A DNA stretch of 64,000 nucleotides, from NCBI GenBank assembly GCA_003278855.1, contig QCCU01000002.1, positions 62,001 to 126,000 of the forward strand, written 5' to 3'. The stretch comes from Prochlorococcus sp. AG-347-M23. GTDB lineage: Bacteria > Cyanobacteriota > Cyanobacteriia > PCC-6307 > Cyanobiaceae. Shown here piece by piece: positions 47,780 through 55,955 of the stretch. Each line of letters starts with the position of its first letter. The stretch's first letter is position 1. Below the pieces are notes generated by a model, which saw only the letters and a program-made list of their open reading frames with translations, was not told where the DNA came from and made no database searches. The position numbers and the translations under genes are program-made.

Positions 47780-48946
47780 TTACTTTTTTTCTCTTATTAA
47801 TACTATAGGGGTTTTTTCATCTCCATTGCCAGCTGGATTAGATAATAAGTTTCTTTTAAGTATTTTATTCACTTTTTTATTTGAACTTGCTAAGACTTTC
47901 ACACCTCCAAGATCATTAACATCGACAACAGCAACATCTATATTTAGATAGTTCGAGACCTCCTTACAAAATAAATCCGCATTGAGAGGACCCATAACTA
48001 TACTCTTGTCGTAAGGTGTAACTGTGCCGCTTATATCATCAATGAGGGATGATTCTGAACCAGTTAACCTATAAAACATACCTTTAATCCCAACTAATTT
48101 GAAGAGACATCCAACAAATAGTGCAAAGGTTATTCTTGTGACTCCGATTCTATTTATTAATAATTGCATGCCGCAAGCTGTTGCGAGACTGCTTGTAGGG
48201 TGAAAAAAATAACATAAAGCTTTAGAAAAGAAACTATATTTTAAATTTTGAGGGGAAATATATCTATTTTGCATAATCGCTAGCGGACTCTCACCGATAG
48301 TTAAAATATCATTATTTTCTACTATTCCTTTGCAGTATTCAACCACAGTATTTACTGGGTTATCAAAGCAACCAAGTAAATCAGTTTTAATAGCAAAAGC
48401 TTTATATTTATTATTTATTGAAATTTCAAAAACTTCTTTCGGTCTTTGTTTTTGACCATCTAAATTAATTAAGAAACAATCCTTATTATTTGAAATACCA
48501 AAATGTCCATAGTTCTCCCAATATATTTTTAACCATAGATATTTTATTTTTTTTCTAAAATTATTATTGCTAAATTTATATATGATTCTTACAAATAATT
48601 CTGAATTTGACTTGATAATTGTTGTTGGCCAGTAATTATTTAAATTCTTAATTTTATTATTTTCATATATATATATATCTTCTTGATAATTTAAATTTTG
48701 GCAATATTCGTTAACTTTACTTTTAAAAAAATCTAATTCAAAATTAATATTAGAAACCATCGTCTCTTTGGTTTTACTTTTATTAGTTATTTTTAAATCA
48801 ATAATTAATTCGTTTAAACCATCCTTTTTTTTGATTTTGTAATTTATAGGTATCAGATTTAACTTTGATTTGGGTGAGTTTTTAATATATAAATCTGAAA
48901 GAATTAAAAAAATTAAAAGAACTAAGAGGATATTTATTAATATCAT
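47780..48946 (-). CDS. F420-0:gamma-glutamyl ligase-like (CofE/FbiB) membrane protein
   Basis: A 388-residue protein. An N-terminal membrane helix (about residues 2-20) is followed by a membrane-proximal domain rich in Asn/Lys, then a CofE-like domain from about residue 185: ALKTD-like AIKTDLLGC, VVEYCKGIVENNDILTIGESPLA, GMFYRLTG. The family name refers to the F420 tail ligase; no other F420 genes are seen here and Prochlorococcus is not known to make F420, so another ligase substrate is likely. Adjacent to the thioredoxin-like gene (nine bases). Confidence 0.75.
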   Translation of the reverse strand: MILINILLVLLIFLILSDLYIKNSPKSKLNLIPINYKIKKKDGLNELIIDLKITNKSKTKETMVSNINFELDFFKSKVNEYCQNLNYQEDIYIYENNKIKNLNNYWPTTIIKSNSELFVRIIYKFSNNNFRKKIKYLWLKIYWENYGHFGISNNKDCFLINLDGQKQRPKEVFEISINNKYKAFAIKTDLLGCFDNPVNTVVEYCKGIVENNDILTIGESPLAIMQNRYISPQNLKYSFFSKALCYFFHPTSSLATACGMQLLINRIGVTRITFALFVGCLFKLVGIKGMFYRLTGSESSLIDDISGTVTPYDKSIVMGPLNADLFCKEVSNYLNIDVAVVDVNDLGGVKVLASSNKKVNKILKRNLLSNPAGNGDEKTPIVLIREKK

Positions 48947-48955
48947 TTTTTTAAA

Positions 48956-49504
48956 TTAATTTTTGTTTTTATCTTTTTTTTCAGAAATAATACTGTTGTA
49001 TTCATTAAAACTTTCGACAGAAAATGTCGTATCTTTTATATCAATTCCCTTTAGTTCTCCTATAACTTTGTTTAATTCATCTATATTAATCATTCCATTT
49101 TTATCATATTGCACTTCTCCATCACTATTTAAGATAATGGTTTGTGGAATTAATCCGTTCCAATAATAATTAGGTTCATTTCTAAGATCAGACTTTTCTT
49201 TATCCTGTAATTCATCAGTAGTTAGAGCAATGATATCTATATTATTTCTCCATATCAAATCTAAACCAGATATTATCGGAGCCATAGCTTTACTATCTGA
49301 ACTGTCGTCAAGATAAAAAAATAAAACTGAGACTCTTTTATTTTTTAATGATTCCTGAAGAGTTGTCTGGGGAGGAACAATAGCCCCATTACCTGCGTAT
49401 ATAGGAAAGATGTTGCCATCGTAACTATCAGAATCTCTGGAGGCATTTGCTTTATAAGGACTTAAGAAAATTAATGCTATTAGGATCCATTGAACTATTT
49501 TCAT
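48956..49504 (-). CDS. Exported thioredoxin-fold protein lacking CxxC
   Basis: A 182-residue protein with a cleavable signal peptide (core WILIALIFLSPYKANA, about residues 6-21). The mature part NGAIVPPQTTLQESLKNKRVSVLFFYLDDSSDSKAMAP has the thioredoxin fold, but the active-site position reads DSSDSKA with no cysteines, so it is unlikely to be a disulfide oxidoreductase. It resembles cyanobacterial thylakoid thioredoxin-like proteins implicated in photosystem I accumulation (Slr1796 type); that link is from memory and moderate. A photosystem-assembly role is inferred. Confidence 0.7.
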   Translation of the reverse strand: MKIVQWILIALIFLSPYKANASRDSDSYDGNIFPIYAGNGAIVPPQTTLQESLKNKRVSVLFFYLDDSSDSKAMAPIISGLDLIWRNNIDIIALTTDELQDKEKSDLRNEPNYYWNGLIPQTIILNSDGEVQYDKNGMINIDELNKVIGELKGIDIKDTTFSVESFNEYNSIISEKKDKNKN

Positions 49505-49518
49505 TAAAGTTTAAAAAC

Positions 49519-51135
49519 TTACTTTGAACTTGATCTTCCTAATCCTTGAAGGATTCCTTTCCCAACTAAACCGATAGCTTTGCCAACGACCTTTGTAAGG
49601 AAAGTTACGAAAAGATTACCGATATATTTTACAGCAACTTCTAACTGAGGTGTTACGGCATCTCTTATCTCAACTAACAATGTAACTTGTTTTTGTAGCC
49701 ATTCTAGATTCTCTAATTCTTTCTCCCTATTTTCATTTTTGAAGTATCGGGTAAATTTTTTATCGATAATATCAATATATTCTCGTTTACTCTCATACAA
49801 GTAGATAGGCATATAAATATAGTCATGCCAGCGATTGTAGTTATTAATATTATTTCTAAATCTTTCAAAATTTCTTGTCGATTGTAATTCGGGATTTATA
49901 AGTACAGTCCTCAATTCAGGCCAAGAAGAACAAATATTAAAGATCTCAGAAGCTAATAAATTACAGTTCCTTATTGTCCAGTTTGAAATAATATTTTCAA
50001 GGATCAAAAACGATTCTGTTTCATATAGAGGGAGTAATTTCCCATCATAGTCAAGAGCTTCATTTTTAATAATTGGCTCAATAAACATAATTGATTCATG
50101 TGATTCTCTATCTATCTCTTCGCAACTTACCTCACTATAAATAAAATCATTTATTGAAATAGATTCGCCTCCTTTTTTTAATCGAAAATAACTGTCTGTG
50201 ATATTTGAAATTGTATTAACTTTAAGTTCTTTTATAAGAGAATTTAAATCATCTTTAAAATCTTTCTCTTTATAGTTTTCCTTAATATTTTTGACTAAAT
50301 TATCTAACTCATCTAACATTTTGCAAATTAGTCGCGAAATGAATTCTTTCTTTATTCCAGAGAGAATTATTGATGAATTATTAAATTCAACCTGTAAGTT
50401 AGTTGAGCTATACCTTTCTTTTAGTCTATCTAAAATCAAATTCCATATTTCTGCGGTGTTTTTATCTTTAATGAAAACAGTGTTCTTATTTTCAAGATTA
50501 ATTTTATTTTCAGTGTAAACTGCCTCTGTATAAAGTTCTAGTGAATTACCCCATAAGAAAATTAGAAAAGATTTTGCAGTAATAAGTTCTCTTAATCTTC
50601 CTTTTAAAATGAATTTATAAAATTCTGGTGTTGAATCAGAGTTGACATATTTGAATATATAGTTAATTTCAGAATCTATTTGTTTAAGACCTGAAGTTAG
50701 AATTTTTTGACTAAAAGAGAGAGGCTTATTTTTGTTTAATTGAACTCGGGAATTATTTTCAATATCAAATACCCTTCCTCCATTTAAAATGGTATCAATA
50801 GATTCAAGAACTTTTTCTGCACTGGGATTTAAAAGAAAACCTTCAGCATTTAACGATGGGGGGGTATTTGATTCATAAACAAGTTCGCCAGAGAGAATTA
50901 TAAGAAACTTTGACTCATCATATCTTTCTCTTAATTTTAATAATTCTAACCTTATAAGATCTTCTGATTGGAAATTAAGAACATTCCATATAACTAAATC
51001 TGGAGTTTTATCACCTGTTCCATTATTAAAATTAATTTCTAAATTTTTGTCTAGTGATGATAACTTAAGCGATAAAGATTCCGCTATTAAGCTTGGAGCA
51101 ATAATCAATATCGATTTTTTTGAAATTAATTCCAA
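49519..51135 (-). CDS. DUF3685 protein (538 aa), cyanobacteria-specific
   Basis: A long protein without a signal peptide that I assign to the DUF3685 family. The N-terminal 120 residues resemble a response-regulator-like receiver (SILIIAPSLIAESLSLKL, then a DVLIW-like LVIWN and GEL) but lack the phospho-Asp pattern. A long helical middle, then FLTKVVGKAIGLVGKGIL at the C-terminus, which is hydrophobic and glycine-rich and may touch a membrane. Starts 79 bases from hisA. Function unknown. Confidence 0.65.
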   Translation of the reverse strand: MELISKKSILIIAPSLIAESLSLKLSSLDKNLEINFNNGTGDKTPDLVIWNVLNFQSEDLIRLELLKLRERYDESKFLIILSGELVYESNTPPSLNAEGFLLNPSAEKVLESIDTILNGGRVFDIENNSRVQLNKNKPLSFSQKILTSGLKQIDSEINYIFKYVNSDSTPEFYKFILKGRLRELITAKSFLIFLWGNSLELYTEAVYTENKINLENKNTVFIKDKNTAEIWNLILDRLKERYSSTNLQVEFNNSSIILSGIKKEFISRLICKMLDELDNLVKNIKENYKEKDFKDDLNSLIKELKVNTISNITDSYFRLKKGGESISINDFIYSEVSCEEIDRESHESIMFIEPIIKNEALDYDGKLLPLYETESFLILENIISNWTIRNCNLLASEIFNICSSWPELRTVLINPELQSTRNFERFRNNINNYNRWHDYIYMPIYLYESKREYIDIIDKKFTRYFKNENREKELENLEWLQKQVTLLVEIRDAVTPQLEVAVKYIGNLFVTFLTKVVGKAIGLVGKGILQGLGRSSSK

Positions 51136-51214
51136 GACTAGATTTCTTATCTCTTATACAAAATTAACTAACAATTACTGCAAACACCAGCCTTAAATCA
51201 ATTTTTATACTCTT

Positions 51215-51982
51215 TTAAGCGTAGTAATTTGTGTTTAAATCAATGTCATTTAATCTCTCTGCTGACAATATATTATTCGCTTCGTTTATCGTAAATTTAT
51301 TTTCATATAGAGCTTTACCTACTATTACTCCAAATAGTCCAGAGTTTTCAAATTTTACTAGGGATAATAAATCAGAAATTGAACCAACACCTCCTGAGGC
51401 TATTACTGGAATATCTGTAATTTCAAGTATGCTTTTTATGAATTCTTCATTTGTCCCTTCTAAAGTCCCATCTGTATTTATATCTGTAACAATAAAACTA
51501 GCAATTTTAAATGAAGAAAACTCCTTTACTAGATCTGTGGCAAAAATATTAGATTGCTCAAGCCACCCCCTTGTACTAACTTTTCCATCTTTTGCATCTA
51601 TCCCAACAATTATCCTTCCAGGGAATTTATTTGATAAGTCTTTAACTAGTTCTTTATTTTCTATTGCAGAGGTTCCCATGATAACTCTCTCAATACCATA
51701 AGAAAATAATTGTTCTATCCTTTCTTGAGACCTTATACCCCCACCTATTTGAATAGGTATGTTTACTGTTTTTGCAATCTTTTTTATTGATTTATCGTTT
51801 GTTGGGGATCCAGTTTTTGCAGCATCCAAATCAACTATATGTATATATTTTGCTCCTTCGCTTTCCCAAAATTTAGCTTGCTCATGAGGCTCTTTTGTGA
51901 AGTCTTTTCTTTTATTAAAGTCGCCTTTAAAAAGCCTTACACACTTGCCATTCATTAAATCAATTGCTGGTATTAGGTCCAT
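51215..51982 (-). CDS. hisA: ProFAR isomerase (histidine synthesis)
   Basis: A 255-residue TIM barrel that isomerises N'-formimino ProFAR in histidine synthesis. The first catalytic Asp lies in LIPAIDLMNGKCVRLFKGDF (starting residue 3), the second in the IVTDINTDGTLEG motif near residue 168, and phosphate-binding loops GGGIRS and ASGGVGS are both present. Start and spacing fit the family. Divergent from the CSP41-like gene across 92 bases. Confidence 0.95.
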   Translation of the reverse strand: MDLIPAIDLMNGKCVRLFKGDFNKRKDFTKEPHEQAKFWESEGAKYIHIVDLDAAKTGSPTNDKSIKKIAKTVNIPIQIGGGIRSQERIEQLFSYGIERVIMGTSAIENKELVKDLSNKFPGRIIVGIDAKDGKVSTRGWLEQSNIFATDLVKEFSSFKIASFIVTDINTDGTLEGTNEEFIKSILEITDIPVIASGGVGSISDLLSLVKFENSGLFGVIVGKALYENKFTINEANNILSAERLNDIDLNTNYYA

Positions 51983-52074
51983 AGAATCATCCTTTTCATT
52001 AATTACTTATTAGTAGTACTATTCAATATGTAATTCTATTTAAGATTACTACTTCAGTTAAATATTTTTTGAAT

Positions 52075-52995
52075 ATGAAAATTCTTGTAATGGGTGGCAC
52101 TAGATTTGTTGGCAAGTCTTTGGTTGGAAAGTTATTAAGTAAAAATTATGATATTGATATTTTCACGAGAGGTAATAAAAGAAATCCTGAAAAAACAAAT
52201 TTAATTAAGGGTGATAGAAATAATTCAGAAGATATCGTCAAGCTAAGAAATGAAAAGTATGATGTTGTTTTTGATATTTCTGGACGAGAGTTAGAACAAA
52301 CCAAACTTCTTATAGAAAATTTAGATAACTCTTTCAAGAGATATATATATGTAAGCTCTGCAGGTGTTTATAAAGATAATTCTGAACTACCCTTATCCGA
52401 AGTTGATCCAATTGATCCAGAAAGTAGGCACAAAGGAAAGTTTCAGACAGAAAATTGGTTAAAAAAACAAAAAATTCCTTTTACAAGTTTTAGACCTACT
52501 TATATTTATGGACCAGGAAATTATAATAAAATTGAAAATTGGTTTTTTGAAAGGTTGTTTACTAAAAAATCTATACCAATTCCTGGTGACGGTTCTTTAA
52601 TTACTCAGCTAGGCCATGTTTCGGATCTAACTGATGTAATGATTAGGTGCATAAATTTTGAAAATTCCAAAAATAATATTTACAATTGTTCAGGTGAAAA
52701 AGGAGTAACCATAAAGGGTTTAATTTATTTATGTGCGAATGTTCTTGGATTAAACCAAAATGAGATTTCTTTGAGAACATTTGATTATCAAAAATTAGAT
52801 CCTAAATCTCGAAAGGGATTTCCAATTAGATTAAATCATTATCAGACTGATATCTCTAAGATAAAACGTGATTTAGAGTGGGCGCCAACTTTTGATTTAC
52901 TTAACGGTCTAAAGGATAGTTTTGTGAATGATTTTAATAATAAAAAGAGTGAGGAGTTTGATGAAAATTCAGATAATATTCTTTTTAATTCTTAA
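52075..52995 (+). CDS. CSP41-like NAD-dependent epimerase/RNA-binding protein
   Basis: A 306-residue extended short-chain dehydrogenase. The Rossmann start ILVMGGTRFVGKSLV, the segment YIYVSSAGVYKD and the PGSDGSLITQLGHV-like GDGSLITQLGHVSDL resemble the chloroplast stem-loop binding protein CSP41, which stabilises transcripts rather than making sugars. I chose the ATG at 52075; the frame could open two codons earlier at TTG 52069. Its 3' end overlaps that of pgsA on the other strand by 27 bases. Confidence 0.82.
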   Translation: MKILVMGGTRFVGKSLVGKLLSKNYDIDIFTRGNKRNPEKTNLIKGDRNNSEDIVKLRNEKYDVVFDISGRELEQTKLLIENLDNSFKRYIYVSSAGVYKDNSELPLSEVDPIDPESRHKGKFQTENWLKKQKIPFTSFRPTYIYGPGNYNKIENWFFERLFTKKSIPIPGDGSLITQLGHVSDLTDVMIRCINFENSKNNIYNCSGEKGVTIKGLIYLCANVLGLNQNEISLRTFDYQKLDPKSRKGFPIRLNHYQTDISKIKRDLEWAPTFDLLNGLKDSFVNDFNNKKSEEFDENSDNILFNS

Positions 52996-53508
52996 ATAGC
53001 CTAATAAAGTCACTAAGGTCAGGATGAATCCTAACCAATAAAAAATTAAAGCCAAATTATTCAATAAGGTAATTTTTAATGGTGTAAAGAAGGTAATTAC
53101 TGAAATAAAAAAGAAAAATGTTTTATATTTTCCTAACATTGATGCAGGCAAACCGTCTTTTGTAGAGTTCCTTAGGCTAGAGATAATTAATTCTCTAAAT
53201 AAAATTAATGACAAAGACCAAAAGGGTATAAAATTATTTTTACAAAGGAAGGTCAAAGGAATTAAATAGAATACTTTATCGCTTAAGGGATCAAGGATAG
53301 CTCCTAATCTGGTTTTAAGATTAAATTTCCTTGCAATTAACCCGTCAAAATAATCAGTTAATCCTCCAATAATAATCAATATAAAGACATAAAAAGGTCT
53401 GTTAATTTCCAAAAAAAGTATTAATGGAAATACAAGGAAAAGGCGAGATATCGATAATAAATTGGGAATATTCAATGTCAAATTTTTAAGATTTTTTCTT
53501 AATAACAA
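52969..53508 (-). CDS. pgsA: CDP-diacylglycerol-glycerol-3-phosphate 3-phosphatidyltransferase
   Basis: A 179-residue polytopic membrane enzyme that makes phosphatidylglycerol phosphate. The CDP-alcohol phosphotransferase motif D-G-x2-A-R-x8-G-x3-D-x3-D is visible in DYFDGLIARKFNLKTRLGAI followed by LDPLSDK (about residues 52-78). Four to five helices. Phosphatidylglycerol is needed for photosystems. Overlaps the 3' end of the CSP41-like gene. Confidence 0.92.
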   Translation of the reverse strand: MLLRKNLKNLTLNIPNLLSISRLFLVFPLILFLEINRPFYVFILIIIGGLTDYFDGLIARKFNLKTRLGAILDPLSDKVFYLIPLTFLCKNNFIPFWSLSLILFRELIISSLRNSTKDGLPASMLGKYKTFFFFISVITFFTPLKITLLNNLALIFYWLGFILTLVTLLGYLRIKKNII

Positions 53509-53692
53509 ATTAGTTTTTGTATATAAAAAATATATTACACTCTCAACAAGCTTAAATTTTAAGTAAAAATTTTAAATGGTTTTTGATGCAAGATTCTAAA
53601 ATTTAATTTAAATCTGAATCCTAAAGATTATAAACTCAACTTCTCTTTATGAATGATGATGTTTTATATTACAAAATTATTCCTTACATCTA

Positions 53693-54304
53693 ATGCAGCC
53701 TCATAGCCTAAAGCTATCTCCAGAATCTGATTTGATAAATTCAATTAAAGAATATTCTTTATCGAATAATTTATACGGGTATGTTTCTGGAGTGGTTGGT
53801 AATCTAAGAACAGTTTGTATTCAATGCCCAGGTAATCAAGAGATAAATAAATTTGAAGGAAATCTAGAAATAGTTTCTTTAAACGGACATTTTAATAAAG
53901 GAGATGTTCATTTACATTTGAGTTTTGCAGATGAGGGATGTAATGTGTTTGGCGGGCATCTAGAGGAGGGATGTATTGTAAAAAAAGGTACTGATATACT
54001 TTTACTTTCTTTTGAACAGAAAATTATTAATATCTCAAATCATGATTTAATAACTAATGAATCACGTGTAAAAGCATATATTTTAAAGGATTGTCCTTGG
54101 TCTAAAAGAGCAATTAGATTGCTTAATTCTTTATCTATCCCTCATGAAGTTGCTCTAATAGACAATGATGAGAGCTTTCAAAAAATTATGGCTCAAAGTA
54201 GCCATAATACTTTCCCTCAAATATTTTTGGATAATAAATTTTTTGGGGGATATGATGAACTTTCAGAACAAGCAAAATTGGATAACTTAATTTCATTTAA
54301 GTAA
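53693..54304 (+). CDS. PPC (DUF296) domain fused to a glutaredoxin domain
   Basis: A 203-residue two-domain protein. Residues 5-115 are a PPC/DUF296 domain with the conserved HLHLSFADEGCNVFGGHL region holding His73, His75 and His89, which may bind a metal. Residues 127-200 are a glutaredoxin fold: active site CPWS (Cys134, so monothiol-like with Ser137), cis-Pro in TFP (173-175), and GG at 185-186. PPC domains occur alone or with AT-hook DNA-binding motifs; a fusion with glutaredoxin is uncommon. The combination suggests redox or glutathione/Fe-S-linked binding; function is unknown. Confidence 0.85.
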   Translation: MQPHSLKLSPESDLINSIKEYSLSNNLYGYVSGVVGNLRTVCIQCPGNQEINKFEGNLEIVSLNGHFNKGDVHLHLSFADEGCNVFGGHLEEGCIVKKGTDILLLSFEQKIINISNHDLITNESRVKAYILKDCPWSKRAIRLLNSLSIPHEVALIDNDESFQKIMAQSSHNTFPQIFLDNKFFGGYDELSEQAKLDNLISFK

Positions 54305-54314
54305 TCTAAATTTT

Positions 54315-54503
54315 TTAACTATCACGATTAGTAAGCTTTTCAGCAACTAATTCGTCCTCTAACTGCTTTATTAATCTTGATACAAGACTTTGAAATTCTG
54401 GTTGACAACCTTTAAATGCAGCTTTATGTCTTATTGGCTCATTTCTAGTTCTTAAATCAGTAAGCATTAATTGTAATGCGTCAATTTTGGGATTTATTTT
54501 CAT
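54315..54503 (-). CDS. Small conserved hypothetical protein (62 aa)
   Basis: A 62-residue, mostly helical protein (MKINPKIDALQLMLTDLR is its opening), with a single Cys in KGCQPEF and a charged C-terminal helix. No known family. It is 26 bases downstream of the NmrA-like gene start region on the same strand and convergent with the PPC-glutaredoxin gene, 10 bases from its stop. Confidence 0.6.
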   Translation of the reverse strand: MKINPKIDALQLMLTDLRTRNEPIRHKAAFKGCQPEFQSLVSRLIKQLEDELVAEKLTNRDS

Positions 54504-54529
54504 AGTTTTAATTAATATATTTACATCTT

Positions 54530-55189
54530 TTAAATCATTTGCATAGCTTTTTTAAAAGATATCTTTTTATTATCATTTGAGCTTGTAACTTCTATTAATT
54601 TATTTATGGATTCTTTGTTTTTTAAAGAATCTATACAACATCGCGCAACTAATCTTCTTGGTATTGATCCATTAACTTGAGTATCTTCTTTTGAATAATT
54701 TATATTTTCTGATTTAATATCTTCATTTTCCTTTAATCCTCCAGGTCTAATAATAGTCCATTCAAAATTTGAATTTCGTAGAAAGTTTTCGCCTAATTTC
54801 TTCCAAATAAGAATTAAACCAAATAAGTTTAATGGATGAAATAATTTACCAGTACAAAGGGAACTAACTAAAATAACTCTTTTAATACCAACTCTTTTGC
54901 AACTCTCTAATTGCCTGTATACACCTAATGCATCAACCTTTGCAGGACCAGTTAAATCTAATGATGCTCTAGCTCCAGTCGCAATTATCAAAGCATCAAT
55001 ATCTTTTAAAGCTTCATCAAGTTCCCCTTTTTTGTCTAAAGAAACCCTAATTGTTTCTAAACACTCTAGTTCTGCTGAAACTTTTGAATTTTTTCTGATG
55101 ATTTGTCTTACTTTATATCCTTTCTTAACTGCTTCTTCTGAAATTCTATAACCTGTCTTCCCCGATGCACCAGTAATTGCTATTTTCAT
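54530..55189 (-). CDS. NmrA/SDR-type NAD(P)-binding protein
   Basis: A 219-residue atypical short-chain dehydrogenase. Rossmann motif ITGASGKTGYRISEEA is at residues 4-19, IIATGARASLDL near 68-79 and RVILVSSLCTG near 103-113 follow the NmrA/ycf39-like pattern, and the usual catalytic YxxxK is not visible. It may sense or use NADPH in photosynthesis-linked assembly like plastid homologues, but substrate is unknown. Confidence 0.8.
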   Translation of the reverse strand: MKIAITGASGKTGYRISEEAVKKGYKVRQIIRKNSKVSAELECLETIRVSLDKKGELDEALKDIDALIIATGARASLDLTGPAKVDALGVYRQLESCKRVGIKRVILVSSLCTGKLFHPLNLFGLILIWKKLGENFLRNSNFEWTIIRPGGLKENEDIKSENINYSKEDTQVNGSIPRRLVARCCIDSLKNKESINKLIEVTSSNDNKKISFKKAMQMI

Positions 55190-55224
55190 GATTAAAAAAC
55201 TAATTTTAATATTATATAAATTTC

Positions 55225-55878
55225 TTAAGGCTTTTTACATATAAATTTCTTTTTTCTTTTGGGATAAAGAGTGCGACATAAATAACATTTTGTTCCATCA
55301 CAGCCTCTTGCTGTACAGTATTCTCTGCCATAAAAGATTATTTGCAAATGTAAAGTATTCCAATCATTAACAGGAAATATTTTTTTTAGGTCTTTTTCTG
55401 TTTGAACTACGCTATCGCCATTTGATAGGCCCCATCTTTGTGCCAACCTGTGTATGTGAGTATCGACTGGGAATGAGGGTATTTTAAACACTTGAGACAT
55501 TACAACTGATGCTGTTTTATGACCTACCCCTGGAAGAGATTCAAGCTTCTCAAAAGAATCTGGGACCGTACCATTATGCTTCTCAAGCAATAATTTAGAT
55601 AAATTATAGATGTTCTTTGATTTTTGATTGGATAGACCAAGAAATTTGATGTATTCGTAAATGCCATTAATACCTAGCTGCATCATCTTTTCTGGATTAT
55701 CTGCAACTTTAAATAAGCTTTTTGTTAATTCATTAACCTTTTTATCTGTTGATTGAGCACTTAAAACTACGGCGACTAGAAGTGTATATGCATTTGTATG
55801 ATCAAGGGGTATTGGAGGCGATGGATATAGCTTTTTGAGTTCCTTGCGTATTATTTCTGCTCTTTCAGACTTTCTCAT
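55225..55878 (-). CDS. nth: Endonuclease III (DNA glycosylase/AP lyase)
   Basis: A 217-residue base-excision enzyme for oxidised pyrimidines. The helix-hairpin-helix LPGVGHKTA (about residues 115-123) holds catalytic Lys121, and Asp139 lies in VDTHIHR. Near the C-terminus the cluster region reads CTARGCDGTKCYLC: cysteines 188, 193, 198 and 201, spacing 4-4-2, plus Cys214, instead of the usual 6-2-5. A variant [4Fe-4S] site is likely. Divergent from the ABC gene across 77 bases. Confidence 0.93.
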   Translation of the reverse strand: MRKSERAEIIRKELKKLYPSPPIPLDHTNAYTLLVAVVLSAQSTDKKVNELTKSLFKVADNPEKMMQLGINGIYEYIKFLGLSNQKSKNIYNLSKLLLEKHNGTVPDSFEKLESLPGVGHKTASVVMSQVFKIPSFPVDTHIHRLAQRWGLSNGDSVVQTEKDLKKIFPVNDWNTLHLQIIFYGREYCTARGCDGTKCYLCRTLYPKRKKKFICKKP

Positions 55879-55898
55879 TAAATTTGAAAATTAAATGG

Positions 55899-55914
55899 TG
55901 TATAAAATTATACA
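55899..55914. promoter_or_regulatory. Palindrome in the nth / ABC-transporter divergent promoter
   Basis: TGTATAAAATTATACA is a perfect 7-bp inverted repeat with a two-base centre. On the minus strand it contains a TATAAT, so it may coincide with the -10 box of nth. An operator is possible; no protein can be named from sequence. Confidence 0.35.
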
Positions 55915-55955
55915 TGGGATTTTTTAGGTGAATATTTTCTGCTAACTTAATATAT

